This document shows, piece after piece, positions 17,013 to 25,144 of a DNA stretch of 64,000 nucleotides (position 1 is the first letter of the stretch; each line of letters begins with the position of its first letter). Position numbers and translations under genes: made by a program. The notes beneath the pieces were generated by a model. That model did no database searches. It worked only from the letters and a program-made list of their open reading frames with translations, and was not told the DNA's origin. The stretch comes from Fen-1231 sp035286465 (GTDB taxonomy: Bacteria > Gemmatimonadota > Gemmatimonadetes > Gemmatimonadales > Gemmatimonadaceae): contig DATEDF010000089.1 of assembly GCA_035286465.1 (NCBI GenBank), forward strand, positions 62,001-126,000. The letters run 5' to 3'.

Positions 17013-19028
17013 ATGCGACGAACCCTCGCGACCCTGATTCTCCTCACCGCCTGCAGCGGCGGTGGTAAGGACGGCGGGCCCACGGGGCCCGTGCCCGTGG
17101 CCAACGTCTCGCTCACCGTCCAGCTCACGTCCATCGCCGTGGGCCAGACGACCACGATCACTGCATCGCTTACGGACGCGCAGGGGAATTCGCTGACGGG
17201 CCGCACGGTCACGTGGACGAGCTCGGCGCCCGCCGTCGCGAGCGTCACGAGTGCGGGGCTCGTGACGGGCCTCGCCGTGGGCCAAGCCACCATCACGGCC
17301 GCGTCGGAGGGAAAGTCCGCCCAGACCACCATCTCCGTGACCGCGTCAGGCCAGACCTGCACGGGAGCCACGCCGCTCAACGTGGCGGTCGGCGAGGTGC
17401 ACACGCTCACGACAGCGGAGCGGCAGCTTCTCTGCCTGCCGGGCGGCGCCGGCGGCACTGAGTACGTGCTGATCCCGTTCAACAGCTCGACGGTCGCGGC
17501 GGCAGTACCGCTGACGGCGACCGCCACGGGGACGATCGCGACGGTGAATCCTCCGCTCGTCGCGAGCGCGCAGCTCCGTGGCACGCGCGGGCTCGAGGCG
17601 CTGGCCGCGGTGCGCGCGCCGTCTCAGGCATTCAGGCGCACGTTCGAGTACCGGCTCCGCGAGCTGGAGCGAATCGAGCTGGGGCCGCGCCTCCGCGCGC
17701 GGCCGCGCGGCCCGGCGCTCCTGCGGTCGCTTCGGGGCGCGCCCGGCACGCGTCTGGGGGTGAAGGGCCTGGCGCCGAACCCGGCCGTCGGCTCGACCGT
17801 CACGCTGAACGCCAACGCGACGAGCGCCTGCGGTCCGGTCGCCACGAATCGCTTCGCGCGGGTCGCCGCCGTGTCGAACAACGCCATCGTGGTCGTGGAC
17901 ACGCTCGCGCCGACGGGCGGCTTCACCGACGCGGAGTACCTGGGCATCGCCACCACGTTCGACACGCTGGTCTTCGGGGTGGACACCGCCGCCTTCGGCG
18001 CCCCGGCCGACATGGACGGCAACGGGCGCGTGGTGCTCTTCTTCACGTCGGCGGTGAACCAGCTCACGCCGTCGGGCAGCGTGGGCGGCTACATCGGCGG
18101 GTTCTTCTTCGCGCGCGACCTCTTCACCGCGGCCGGCGTGCCGCAGGCGCCCTTCCCCTGCGCGACGAGCAACGAGGGGGAGATGTTCTACCTGCCCGTG
18201 CTCGATCCGAACAGCCAGTTCAATGGGTTCTTCAAGGTCAAGGCCACACTGCAGACGGACATCATCGGCACGCTCGCGCACGAGTTCCAGCACCTGATCA
18301 ACGCCTCGCGGCGGATCTACGTGCAGCCGGCGGACGTGGAGTTCGAGGAGGTCTGGCTGAACGAGGGGATGAGCCACATCGCCGAGGAGCTGCTCTACTT
18401 CCGCGTCGCGGGCTTCGCGGCCAACCAGGACCTCACGTACCAGGCGGTGGCCGCCACCACGGCGAAGCTGAACGCGATCAACACGTACCAGGTGGACAAT
18501 CTCGGGCGCCTCGTGGACTATCTCGAGGCCCCCGACGCCAACGCGCCGTTCGCGCCGAACGACAGTCTGGCCACGCGCGGCGCGATCTGGCAGCTCCTGC
18601 GGTGGGCGCTCGACCAATCGCCCAGCGCGCAGGGCAGCTATCTCAAGGCCCTCGTGGACGCGACGACGTGGGGGAAGCCGAACTTCGACAACGTGTTCGC
18701 CGGCGTCGGCGGCCTGATCGGCGCGACGCGCAGCCAGGTGATCGCGAACTTCTTCGACAACACCACGGTTCCCGTCTCCACGCTCTACGCGCACCGCAGC
18801 TGGAACTTCCGGGATCTTCTCCCGCATCTCGCGACACCCAACCCGCCCTATCAGCTGGCGGTCAAGACGCTGGTGCCGGGCGCGCCGGCGAACTACAGCC
18901 TGGTCGGCGGTGGGTCGGCCTACCTGCGGTTCCGGGTCAACGGCGGCGCGGTCGGGGGCGTGACGGCGACCTCGGCCGGCGGGGCGCTCCCCGCGACCGT
19001 CGAGCTGATCCTCATCCGCACGTCGTAG
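17013..19028 (+). CDS. Lipoprotein with Ig-like (BIG2) domain and M30-like metallopeptidase
   Basis: The 671-aa product has a short signal peptide with lipobox LTAC (Cys14). Residues about 30-110 are a BIG2-type Ig fold (VTWTSSAPAVASV, GQATITA). The C-terminal part has a zinc motif HEFQH (His423, Glu424, His427) and a further NEGMSH with Glu451, as in peptidase family M30 (hyicolysin-like). It is probably a surface-anchored protease. ATG 17013 lies eight bases after a TAGTAT that could be a -10 box, with no Shine-Dalgarno, so a near-leaderless mRNA is possible. It ends five bases before the convergent clpB stop. Confidence 0.85.
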   Translation: MRRTLATLILLTACSGGGKDGGPTGPVPVANVSLTVQLTSIAVGQTTTITASLTDAQGNSLTGRTVTWTSSAPAVASVTSAGLVTGLAVGQATITAASEGKSAQTTISVTASGQTCTGATPLNVAVGEVHTLTTAERQLLCLPGGAGGTEYVLIPFNSSTVAAAVPLTATATGTIATVNPPLVASAQLRGTRGLEALAAVRAPSQAFRRTFEYRLRELERIELGPRLRARPRGPALLRSLRGAPGTRLGVKGLAPNPAVGSTVTLNANATSACGPVATNRFARVAAVSNNAIVVVDTLAPTGGFTDAEYLGIATTFDTLVFGVDTAAFGAPADMDGNGRVVLFFTSAVNQLTPSGSVGGYIGGFFFARDLFTAAGVPQAPFPCATSNEGEMFYLPVLDPNSQFNGFFKVKATLQTDIIGTLAHEFQHLINASRRIYVQPADVEFEEVWLNEGMSHIAEELLYFRVAGFAANQDLTYQAVAATTAKLNAINTYQVDNLGRLVDYLEAPDANAPFAPNDSLATRGAIWQLLRWALDQSPSAQGSYLKALVDATTWGKPNFDNVFAGVGGLIGATRSQVIANFFDNTTVPVSTLYAHRSWNFRDLLPHLATPNPPYQLAVKTLVPGAPANYSLVGGGSAYLRFRVNGGAVGGVTATSAGGALPATVELILIRTS

Positions 19029-19032
19029 CGGT

Positions 19033-21618
19033 TCAGTCCTTCGCGAGCTCCAGCTCCGCGCCGCGCGCGGTCACGCGCACGCGGTCGCCCTCGGCGAAGC
19101 GGCCCTCGAGCACCGCCATCGCCAGCGGGTTCTGCAGGAGGCGCTGGATCGCGCGCTTGAGCGGGCGCGCTCCGAACGCCGGATCGAACCCTTCGCGCGC
19201 CAGCAGCCGCTTGGCCTCCGGCGTGACGTCGAGCGCGAGCTTCCGTTCGGCGAGCAGCTTCTCCAGGCGCGCGAGCTGCAGCTCGACGATGTGCTCGAGT
19301 TCGGCCTCGCCAAGCGGATGGAAGATGATCACGTCGTCCACCCGATTCAGGAACTCGGGCTTGAAGTGCGCGCGGAGCGCGTGCGTGACCTGTGCCTCGA
19401 CGAGCGCCCAGTCCCCGGTCCCGTGCTCCAGGATCCAGCTCCCGCCGATGTTCGACGTCATGATGATGACCGCGTTGCGGAAGTTCACGGTGCGGCCCTG
19501 GGAATCGGTCAGGCGTCCATCGTCGAGGATCTGCAGCAGCACGTTGAAGACGTCGGCGTGCGCCTTCTCGATCTCGTCGAACAGCACGACGGCGTAGGGG
19601 CGGCGGCGGATCGCCTCGGTGAGCTGGCCACCCTCCTCGAACCCGACGTACCCGGGCGGCGCGCCGATCAGGCGCGCGACGGCGTGCCGCTCCATGTACT
19701 CCGACATGTCAATGCGCACCATCGCCTGCTCGTCGTCGAAGAGGAACTCGGCGAGGGCGCGCGCGGTCTCGGTCTTCCCGACGCCCGTGGGACCGAGGAA
19801 GATGAAGGAGCCGATGGGCCGATTCGGATCCTGGAGCCCCGCCCGCGATCGCCGCACCGCGTCCGCCACCGCGTGCACGGCCTCCGGCTGCCCTACGACG
19901 CGCTTCGCCAGCTCGGCGTCGAGCCGGGTCAACCGCTCCTTCTCGCTCTCCAGCATCCGCGAAACGGGAATCCCCGTCCACTTCGCGACGATGTCGGCGA
20001 CGTCGTCGGCGGTGACCTCTTCCTGAAGGAACCGGGCGCCACCCGTCTGTTGCGAGGCGAGGCGCGCCTCCGTCTCCCTGAGTTGCTTCTCGAGGGTCGG
20101 GACGCGGCCGTACTGGATCTCGGCGGCCTTGCCGAGGTCGCCCGCGCGCGTGGCACGGTCGGCCTCGACCCGTGCCTCCTCGATCTGCTGCTTGAGCTTC
20201 CCCACGTCGCCGAGGGCGCTCTTCTCGTTCTGCCACTGCGCCCGCATCGCGGCGCTCCGTTCCTTGAGCTCCGCCAGCTCCCTTTCGATCACCGCGCGGC
20301 GCTCCCGGGACGCCGCGTCCATCTCCTTCTGGAGCGCCTGCCGCTCGATCTCGAGCTGCACCGCGCGTCGCTCCACCTCGTCAATCTCCTGGGGGAGCGA
20401 GTCTATCTCGATGCGGAGCCGGCTCGCGGCCTCATCCACGAGATCAATCGCCTTGTCCGGCAGGAACCGGCCGCCGATGTAGCGGTTGGAGAGCGTGGCC
20501 GCGGCGACGACCGCGCCGTCGGTGATGCGCACGCCGTGGTGCGATTCGTAGCGTTCCTTGAGGCCGCGCAGAATGGCGACGGTGTTCTCCACGCTCGGTT
20601 CGCCCACGTACACGGGCTGGAAGCGGCGCTCGAGCGCCGCGTCCTTCTCAACGTGCTTCCGGTACTCGTCGAGCGTCGTCGCGCCCACGACGCGCAGCTC
20701 GCCGCGGGCGAGGAGCGGCTTGAGCATGTTCCCCGCGTCCATCGAGCCCTCGGCCTTCCCCGCGCCGACGAGCGTATGCATCTCGTCAATGAAGACGACG
20801 AACTGCCCCTCGCTCGAGGTGATCTCCTTCAGCACCGCCTTGAGCCGCTCCTCGAACTCGCCGCGGAACTTCGCGCCCGCGATGAGCGCACCGAGGTCGA
20901 GCGCGACGAGCCGCTTGTTCTTCAGCGACTCGGGCACGTCGCCGTTCACGATCCGCTGCGCGAGTCCTTCGGCGATGGCCGTCTTGCCGACACCCGGCTC
21001 GCCGATCAGCACGGGGTTGTTCTTGGTGCGGCGCGACAGCACCTGAATGACGCGGCGGATCTCCTCGTCGCGCCCGATCACCGGATCGAGCTTCCCTTTG
21101 CGCGCGGCGTCGGTGAGGTCGCGCGTGAATCTCTGCAGCGCCTGGTACCGACTCTCGGGTGACTGATCGGTGACCCGGTGTGCGCCGCGCACGGCCTGGA
21201 GCGCCTCGAGGAGCAACTTCTTCGAGACGCCGAATCCCTTGAGGATCGCCGCGCTCTCGGCGCCCTTCGTGTCCGCCAGCGCCAGGAGCAGATGCTCGGT
21301 GGAGACGAACTCGTCGCCGAGCGACTTCGCGATCGCCTCGGCCTGATCGGTGACGTGCGTGAGCTCCCGCGAGAGCGAGGGACTGGCATCACTCTGCTTC
21401 GGATATCGCGCGAGCTCGGCGTCGAGCTTTTCACGCAGCGCGGGGACCGGGACGGCGAGCTTGTGAAGGATGGGGACGACGATCCCCTCGTCCTGCTCGA
21501 GCAGCACGCGGAGGAGATGCGCGTCGTGCACGAGCGGATTGCCGGCACGGCGCGCGAGCGCGAGCGCGTCGTTGAGCGCTTCCGAGGACTTGATGGTGAG
21601 GCGGTCGGGGTTGAGCAT
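19033..21618 (-). CDS. clpB: ATP-dependent disaggregase ClpB
   Basis: A hexameric chaperone that rescues aggregated proteins with DnaK. The 861-aa sequence is full length: N-terminal Clp repeats (1-150), first AAA with Walker A GEPGVGKT (206-213), the middle coiled-coil domain (about 405-525), and second AAA with GPTGVGKT (609-616). The middle domain identifies ClpB rather than ClpA/C. A TAGGTT at 21660-21655 could be a -10 element; no CIRCE repeat is seen upstream. Its stop faces the lipoprotein stop with four intervening bases and no terminator. Confidence 0.97.
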   Translation of the reverse strand: MLNPDRLTIKSSEALNDALALARRAGNPLVHDAHLLRVLLEQDEGIVVPILHKLAVPVPALREKLDAELARYPKQSDASPSLSRELTHVTDQAEAIAKSLGDEFVSTEHLLLALADTKGAESAAILKGFGVSKKLLLEALQAVRGAHRVTDQSPESRYQALQRFTRDLTDAARKGKLDPVIGRDEEIRRVIQVLSRRTKNNPVLIGEPGVGKTAIAEGLAQRIVNGDVPESLKNKRLVALDLGALIAGAKFRGEFEERLKAVLKEITSSEGQFVVFIDEMHTLVGAGKAEGSMDAGNMLKPLLARGELRVVGATTLDEYRKHVEKDAALERRFQPVYVGEPSVENTVAILRGLKERYESHHGVRITDGAVVAAATLSNRYIGGRFLPDKAIDLVDEAASRLRIEIDSLPQEIDEVERRAVQLEIERQALQKEMDAASRERRAVIERELAELKERSAAMRAQWQNEKSALGDVGKLKQQIEEARVEADRATRAGDLGKAAEIQYGRVPTLEKQLRETEARLASQQTGGARFLQEEVTADDVADIVAKWTGIPVSRMLESEKERLTRLDAELAKRVVGQPEAVHAVADAVRRSRAGLQDPNRPIGSFIFLGPTGVGKTETARALAEFLFDDEQAMVRIDMSEYMERHAVARLIGAPPGYVGFEEGGQLTEAIRRRPYAVVLFDEIEKAHADVFNVLLQILDDGRLTDSQGRTVNFRNAVIIMTSNIGGSWILEHGTGDWALVEAQVTHALRAHFKPEFLNRVDDVIIFHPLGEAELEHIVELQLARLEKLLAERKLALDVTPEAKRLLAREGFDPAFGARPLKRAIQRLLQNPLAMAVLEGRFAEGDRVRVTARGAELELAKD

Positions 21619-21716
21619 ATGCGTGCTCGAGGAATGGCAAGAGCGAGACCGCTCAACCTACGCCGATTCGGCCCGGAACGTGCCGATCCGGCGCATGGCC
21701 GCTGCCGTGCCCCTCA

Positions 21717-21749
21717 AAACACGAACGCCCGGGCCTTGGCCCGGGCGTT
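21717..21749 (-). terminator. Intrinsic terminator of the small secreted-protein gene
   Basis: On the minus strand a 12-bp perfect stem (AACGCCCGGGCC with its complement, two-base loop, 21749-21724) is followed by CG and TTTT (21720-21717). It sits 20 bases past the stop of the upstream gene and is the cleanest terminator in the window. Confidence 0.9.
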
Positions 21750-21769
21750 TGCGCGAGCCGCGTCACGGC

Positions 21770-22216
21770 TCACTTCGCGACCGTCATCTTGATCATCGTC
21801 CGGGTGCCATCCACCTGCAGCACGAGCAGGTAGATGCCGGACGAGGCTTCCTGCGACGTGCCGTCGTAGTTCCCGTTCCAGTACCAGGTGTAGGTACCGC
21901 ACGGAAGCAGCACGTTGTCCAACCGCTGACCCCCCGCCACGCCTCCCGTGCCCCTCTGCAACTGGGGCACCGCCACCAGCTGGGAAAGGAGGTTGTAGAT
22001 CTTCACAGAAACCCGATGCTGCACTCCGCCTGCCGGGCACGCCGGGGGATCGTCAATGCTGAAATCCCCACGTGTCTCTGGGTTGAACGGATTCGGGTAG
22101 TTCTGTTTCAGCGTCGCCTTCGCCTTGGCAGGCGGACTGCCCTGCGCAAGTCCCGCTCGTGGCATGAGACCGAGGGCCAGCACGCACACGGCGAGTGCCG
22201 ACCAGCGAAACCTCAT
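21770..22216 (-). CDS. Small secreted protein consisting of a FlgD/T9SS-type C-terminal domain
   Basis: The 148-aa product has a signal peptide (1 to about 25, ending GLAQ) and then only one domain, beginning QNYPNPFNP (38-46) and including a GIYLLVLQVDG strand. That pattern is the FlgD-like Ig fold or type IX sorting domain normally found at the end of large surface proteins. Here it stands alone without cargo. ATG 22216 has GGAG five bases upstream. It has its own consensus promoter and a strong terminator, so it looks like a well-expressed monocistron. Confidence 0.85.
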   Translation of the reverse strand: MRFRWSALAVCVLALGLMPRAGLAQGSPPAKAKATLKQNYPNPFNPETRGDFSIDDPPACPAGGVQHRVSVKIYNLLSQLVAVPQLQRGTGGVAGGQRLDNVLLPCGTYTWYWNGNYDGTSQEASSGIYLLVLQVDGTRTMIKMTVAK

Positions 22217-22289
22217 GGTTTCTCCGTCTGACTAGGTAGGGGCTATGTCAGAAGCTCCTGGTTGAAGTGGGCCTAAGTGGTCAAGGGGC

Positions 22290-22318
22290 AATCTATTGAC
22301 GGCGGCCGGGAGGGTCAA
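22290..22318 (-). promoter_or_regulatory. Sigma-70-type promoter for the small secreted protein
   Basis: TTGACC (22318-22313), a 17-bp spacer and TAGATT (22295-22290) are read on the minus strand. Transcription would start near 22283, giving a leader of about 65 nt before ATG 22216. Confidence 0.75.
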
Positions 22319-22372
22319 GCAACCGGCGGTCGGATCCAGGACGCGGAAGCCGGCACGACCGACGGCACCGGA

Positions 22373-24220
22373 TCACCCGGCGGCGCGAAGTGTGCGGGTG
22401 TCGCCGGACCGAGCCGTGACACCGGACTGGTCGCAGAACTCCAGAAACGGGATGAGATACTTGCGTGTAAGTCCAAGTATCTCCCTGAGTTGTGATGCCG
22501 TTCGCGGCCGGCCATCGGCGGCGCCAGCGCGCAGCCGTGCGACGAGAGCGTCCACAGCCGGCCTCGCATAGTAGCGGTCGGAGGCGACGGCGACGGCGCG
22601 GCCTTCCCGCTCCAGTGCGCGCAGGAGCGCCGGCGTACTCGCACCAAGCCGATCGGTCAGTTCCCGTACGGAGGGCGGCTGGGGCCCGGCCGCCTCGAGC
22701 ACCGCCGAGAGCAGGTCGAGCCGCTGCGCGTCAGCGCCTCGAGACGCCGGCTTCCAGCCGGTGCGCGCGACGACGCCGCCGTGCACCGTGAGGCGGCTTT
22801 CCGCGGCGAGCGCCGACAGCACCGCGTCGAAGAGCGGCGAGCTCACCTTGAGCGAAGTCCGGGCGTGCTGCAGCGAGAGTCCGGGCTCGAGAGGGTGCTC
22901 GGTGTGCGACCGCTCCACCAGCGACGTGAGCCGCGCTCGTGTCGCGTCGGCGAGCGCGGTGGAGTAGAGGCGGTCGCCGACGCGCGTCGTGCCCGCGAGC
23001 TGCGCCGCGATGCGCGCGACGTCGCTGCGGGTTGCGCCGAGGCGAACCGGCGCCTCGCCGAGCGCGAACCCTTCGCCGGCGCTCTCGGCGACGATCCACC
23101 CGAGCCGCTGGGCCGGACTCGCGCCCGACGAAGGCCACGGCCTCGCGCGCCGCGCGTGGGGATGGGGATCGGTCACGACGCCGCCGCCGATGGTGACGAC
23201 GGGGGTGGCCGCGCGGAGCACGAAACGATCCGTCGCGCGCGCGACGACCGGCTCGTCAAGCGTGACGCGCACGGGGACGACCGCACCCGGCGTGACGCGG
23301 CCCCCGGCCGCCACCACGCGCGCGCCGACGTCGGCGGTGCCGAGGTGGAACCGGACGCGCGTGCGCACGCCGACCGGCTTGGCCTCGTCGAGCAACGCGA
23401 CGTCTGCGCGCAGCACGGTGGACGGTTTCCACGGATCGTCGGCGCCGACGAGCACGGTGCCGCGCGCGACGTCACCCTTGTCGAGGCCGGCAAGCGCCAC
23501 GGCGACGCGGCTCCCGGGACCGGCGCGGTCCACCGCCCTGCCGTGTGACTCGAGCGCGCGCACGCGCGCCGTGCGGCCGGGTGGAAAGAGCCGCACGGTC
23601 GCCTCGCGCGCAAGCGAGCCGCTCCAGAGCGTGCCGGTGACGACCGTGCCGGTGCCCCGGACGCTGAAGACGCGGTCGATCGGCAGGCGCGGCAGGTCGT
23701 CCGGGTCGCGCGCGGGCACGGCGCGCGCGGCGTCTCCGAGTGCGGCGCACAGCGCGTCGAGCCCCGCGCGGGTCGTCGCGGAGCACGGCACGATCGCGGC
23801 GCGCTCGAGTGGCGAGCCCCGCAGAACGGCGCGCACGTCGTCTTCCACGAGCCGCAGCCACTCGCCCTCCACGAGATCGGACTTGGTGAGCGCCACCACG
23901 CCGCCCCGCACGCCGAGGAGCGAGAGGATCGCGAGGTGCTCTCGCGTCTGCGGCATCACGCCCTCGTCCGCGGCGACGACGAGCAGCGCGAGGTCCACCC
24001 CGGTCGCGCCGGCGAGCATCGTGCGCACGAAGGCCTCGTGACCCGGGACGTCCACCACGCCGAGCGTGCCGACGCCGGCGAGGTCGAGCGGCGCGAAGCC
24101 GAGCTCGATCGTGATGCCGCGCCGCTTCTCTTCGGGCAGCCGGTCCGTGTCCACGCCCGTGAGCGCCTTCACGAGCGTGGTCTTGCCGTGATCAATGTGC
24201 CCGGCGGTTCCGAGGATCAT
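22373..24220 (-). CDS. selB: Selenocysteine-specific elongation factor SelB
   Basis: Delivers Sec-tRNA to UGA codons by binding a SECIS hairpin. The 615-aa protein has the G1 motif GHIDHGKT (7-14), RGITIELGFA (34-43), DVPGHE and TKSD in the GTPase domain, two beta domains, and about 250 C-terminal residues of winged helices ending ILGLTRKYLIPFLEF, which is the SelB-specific mRNA-binding end. Its ATG overlaps the recO TGA (ATGA). selA, selD and selC are not in the window, but SelB implies that the organism makes selenoproteins. Confidence 0.96.
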   Translation of the reverse strand: MILGTAGHIDHGKTTLVKALTGVDTDRLPEEKRRGITIELGFAPLDLAGVGTLGVVDVPGHEAFVRTMLAGATGVDLALLVVAADEGVMPQTREHLAILSLLGVRGGVVALTKSDLVEGEWLRLVEDDVRAVLRGSPLERAAIVPCSATTRAGLDALCAALGDAARAVPARDPDDLPRLPIDRVFSVRGTGTVVTGTLWSGSLAREATVRLFPPGRTARVRALESHGRAVDRAGPGSRVAVALAGLDKGDVARGTVLVGADDPWKPSTVLRADVALLDEAKPVGVRTRVRFHLGTADVGARVVAAGGRVTPGAVVPVRVTLDEPVVARATDRFVLRAATPVVTIGGGVVTDPHPHARRARPWPSSGASPAQRLGWIVAESAGEGFALGEAPVRLGATRSDVARIAAQLAGTTRVGDRLYSTALADATRARLTSLVERSHTEHPLEPGLSLQHARTSLKVSSPLFDAVLSALAAESRLTVHGGVVARTGWKPASRGADAQRLDLLSAVLEAAGPQPPSVRELTDRLGASTPALLRALEREGRAVAVASDRYYARPAVDALVARLRAGAADGRPRTASQLREILGLTRKYLIPFLEFCDQSGVTARSGDTRTLRAAG

Positions 24221-24993
24221 GACGGCACGGGAACGGGGCGTCCCTCGCCGGCGTCCTCCCAGGCGAGGAAGGCGCGCAGCGCCCGCCCGTCGCCCAGATG
24301 CTCCTCGAGGAACTCCCGGAGGAGGCGCTGGTGGGCGCGCACCGTCGCGTCGTCCTCAAGGGCAGCGTCGCCACCGGAGAGCCACGCGGCCAGCTGGCGT
24401 CGCGCCGGCGCGGGGAGCCGGCGTCCGCCCTCCGCCAGCCGCGCGCAGCGTTCGCACAGCGCGCCGCCCGCGCGATGGTGGAAGGTGACTTCGAGCGGCG
24501 CGGGAATCGGCGCGTGACAGCTCGCGCAGAGGGCGAGCGCCGGCGCGAAGCCGAGTTCCGCGACCACGCGCCAGGCGCCCGCCAGCGTCACGCCGGGCAC
24601 GGCGTCGCCCGTGGCGGCGCCGATGGCGTCGAGCAGCGCGACAACGGCGTCGTGCACGCGGCCGCTGTCATCTTCCTTCGCGAAGCGCAGGCAGAGCTCG
24701 GCCAGGGCCGACGCGGCGCGGAAGCGCGCGAGCGATCCGGCGAGCTCGGGCCGGGCTCGCGTCAGGTCGAACGCCACGAGCGAGTGGAGATCGCGCGTCG
24801 GGTGCAGCGAAAGCTGCGCCACTCCGCTCGAGAACAGGTCCAGCGCCGTGCTGAAGCGGCTCCTCGGCCGCCGCGCCCCGCGCGCGATCGCCGACACGAT
24901 CCCCGCGCCGCGCGTCGCCAGACGGACGATGCTGGAGGTCTCGCGGTAGGCGAAGGCGTGGAGGACGAGGGAGTCGGTGAGGAGGGTGCGCAC
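24217..24993 (-). CDS. recO: DNA repair protein RecO
   Basis: RecO anneals ssDNA and helps load RecA in the RecFOR pathway. The 258-aa protein has an N-terminal OB fold (VLHAFAYRETSSIVRLAT), a helical middle and a C-terminal four-cysteine zinc finger (Cys156, Cys159, Cys180, Cys183). The GTG start at 24993 is preceded by GAAGG. It is followed with overlap by selB. Upstream lies a long inverted repeat that separates it from the cobalamin operon. Confidence 0.93.
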   Translation of the reverse strand: MRTLLTDSLVLHAFAYRETSSIVRLATRGAGIVSAIARGARRPRSRFSTALDLFSSGVAQLSLHPTRDLHSLVAFDLTRARPELAGSLARFRAASALAELCLRFAKEDDSGRVHDAVVALLDAIGAATGDAVPGVTLAGAWRVVAELGFAPALALCASCHAPIPAPLEVTFHHRAGGALCERCARLAEGGRRLPAPARRQLAAWLSGGDAALEDDATVRAHQRLLREFLEEHLGDGRALRAFLAWEDAGEGRPVPVPS

Positions 24994-25012
24994 CCTTCAA
25001 AACTACAACTGC

Positions 25013-25128
25013 GAGTAGACAGTAGACGGTAGACAGTAAACGGTAGACAGTAGACAGTTCACGGTTCCCGCTGAAGCGCTACTGTCTACTGTTTACTGTC
25101 TACTCTCTACTGTCTACTCTCTACTGTG
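25013..25128. repeat. Low-complexity inverted repeat between btuB and recO (word GTAGACAGT)
   Basis: The left arm 25013-25058 is built of imperfect copies of GTAGACAGT, GTAGACGGT and GTAAACGGT. The right arm 25081-25128 carries the complementary words ACTGTCTAC, GTTTACTGTC and ACTCTCTAC. The arms could pair over about 45 bp around a 22-nt centre. On the minus strand the stem is followed by GTAGTTTTG, so it may terminate the cobalamin operon. The imperfect copies between arms argue against a simple recent duplication. Confidence 0.92.
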
Positions 25129-25144
25129 TACTTGTGCTTGCCGT

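Noticed and set aside
21619..21720. CIRCE element upstream of clpB
   Set aside because: The TTAGCACTC-N9-GAGTGCTAA palindrome is absent.
22217..22372. Selenocysteine tRNA near selB
   Set aside because: No class II cloverleaf with UCA anticodon can be drawn; the space holds a promoter.
25013..25128. Possible CRISPR array
   Set aside because: The units are under 10 bp, drift in sequence, have no unique spacers and are arranged as a palindrome; no cas genes are present.
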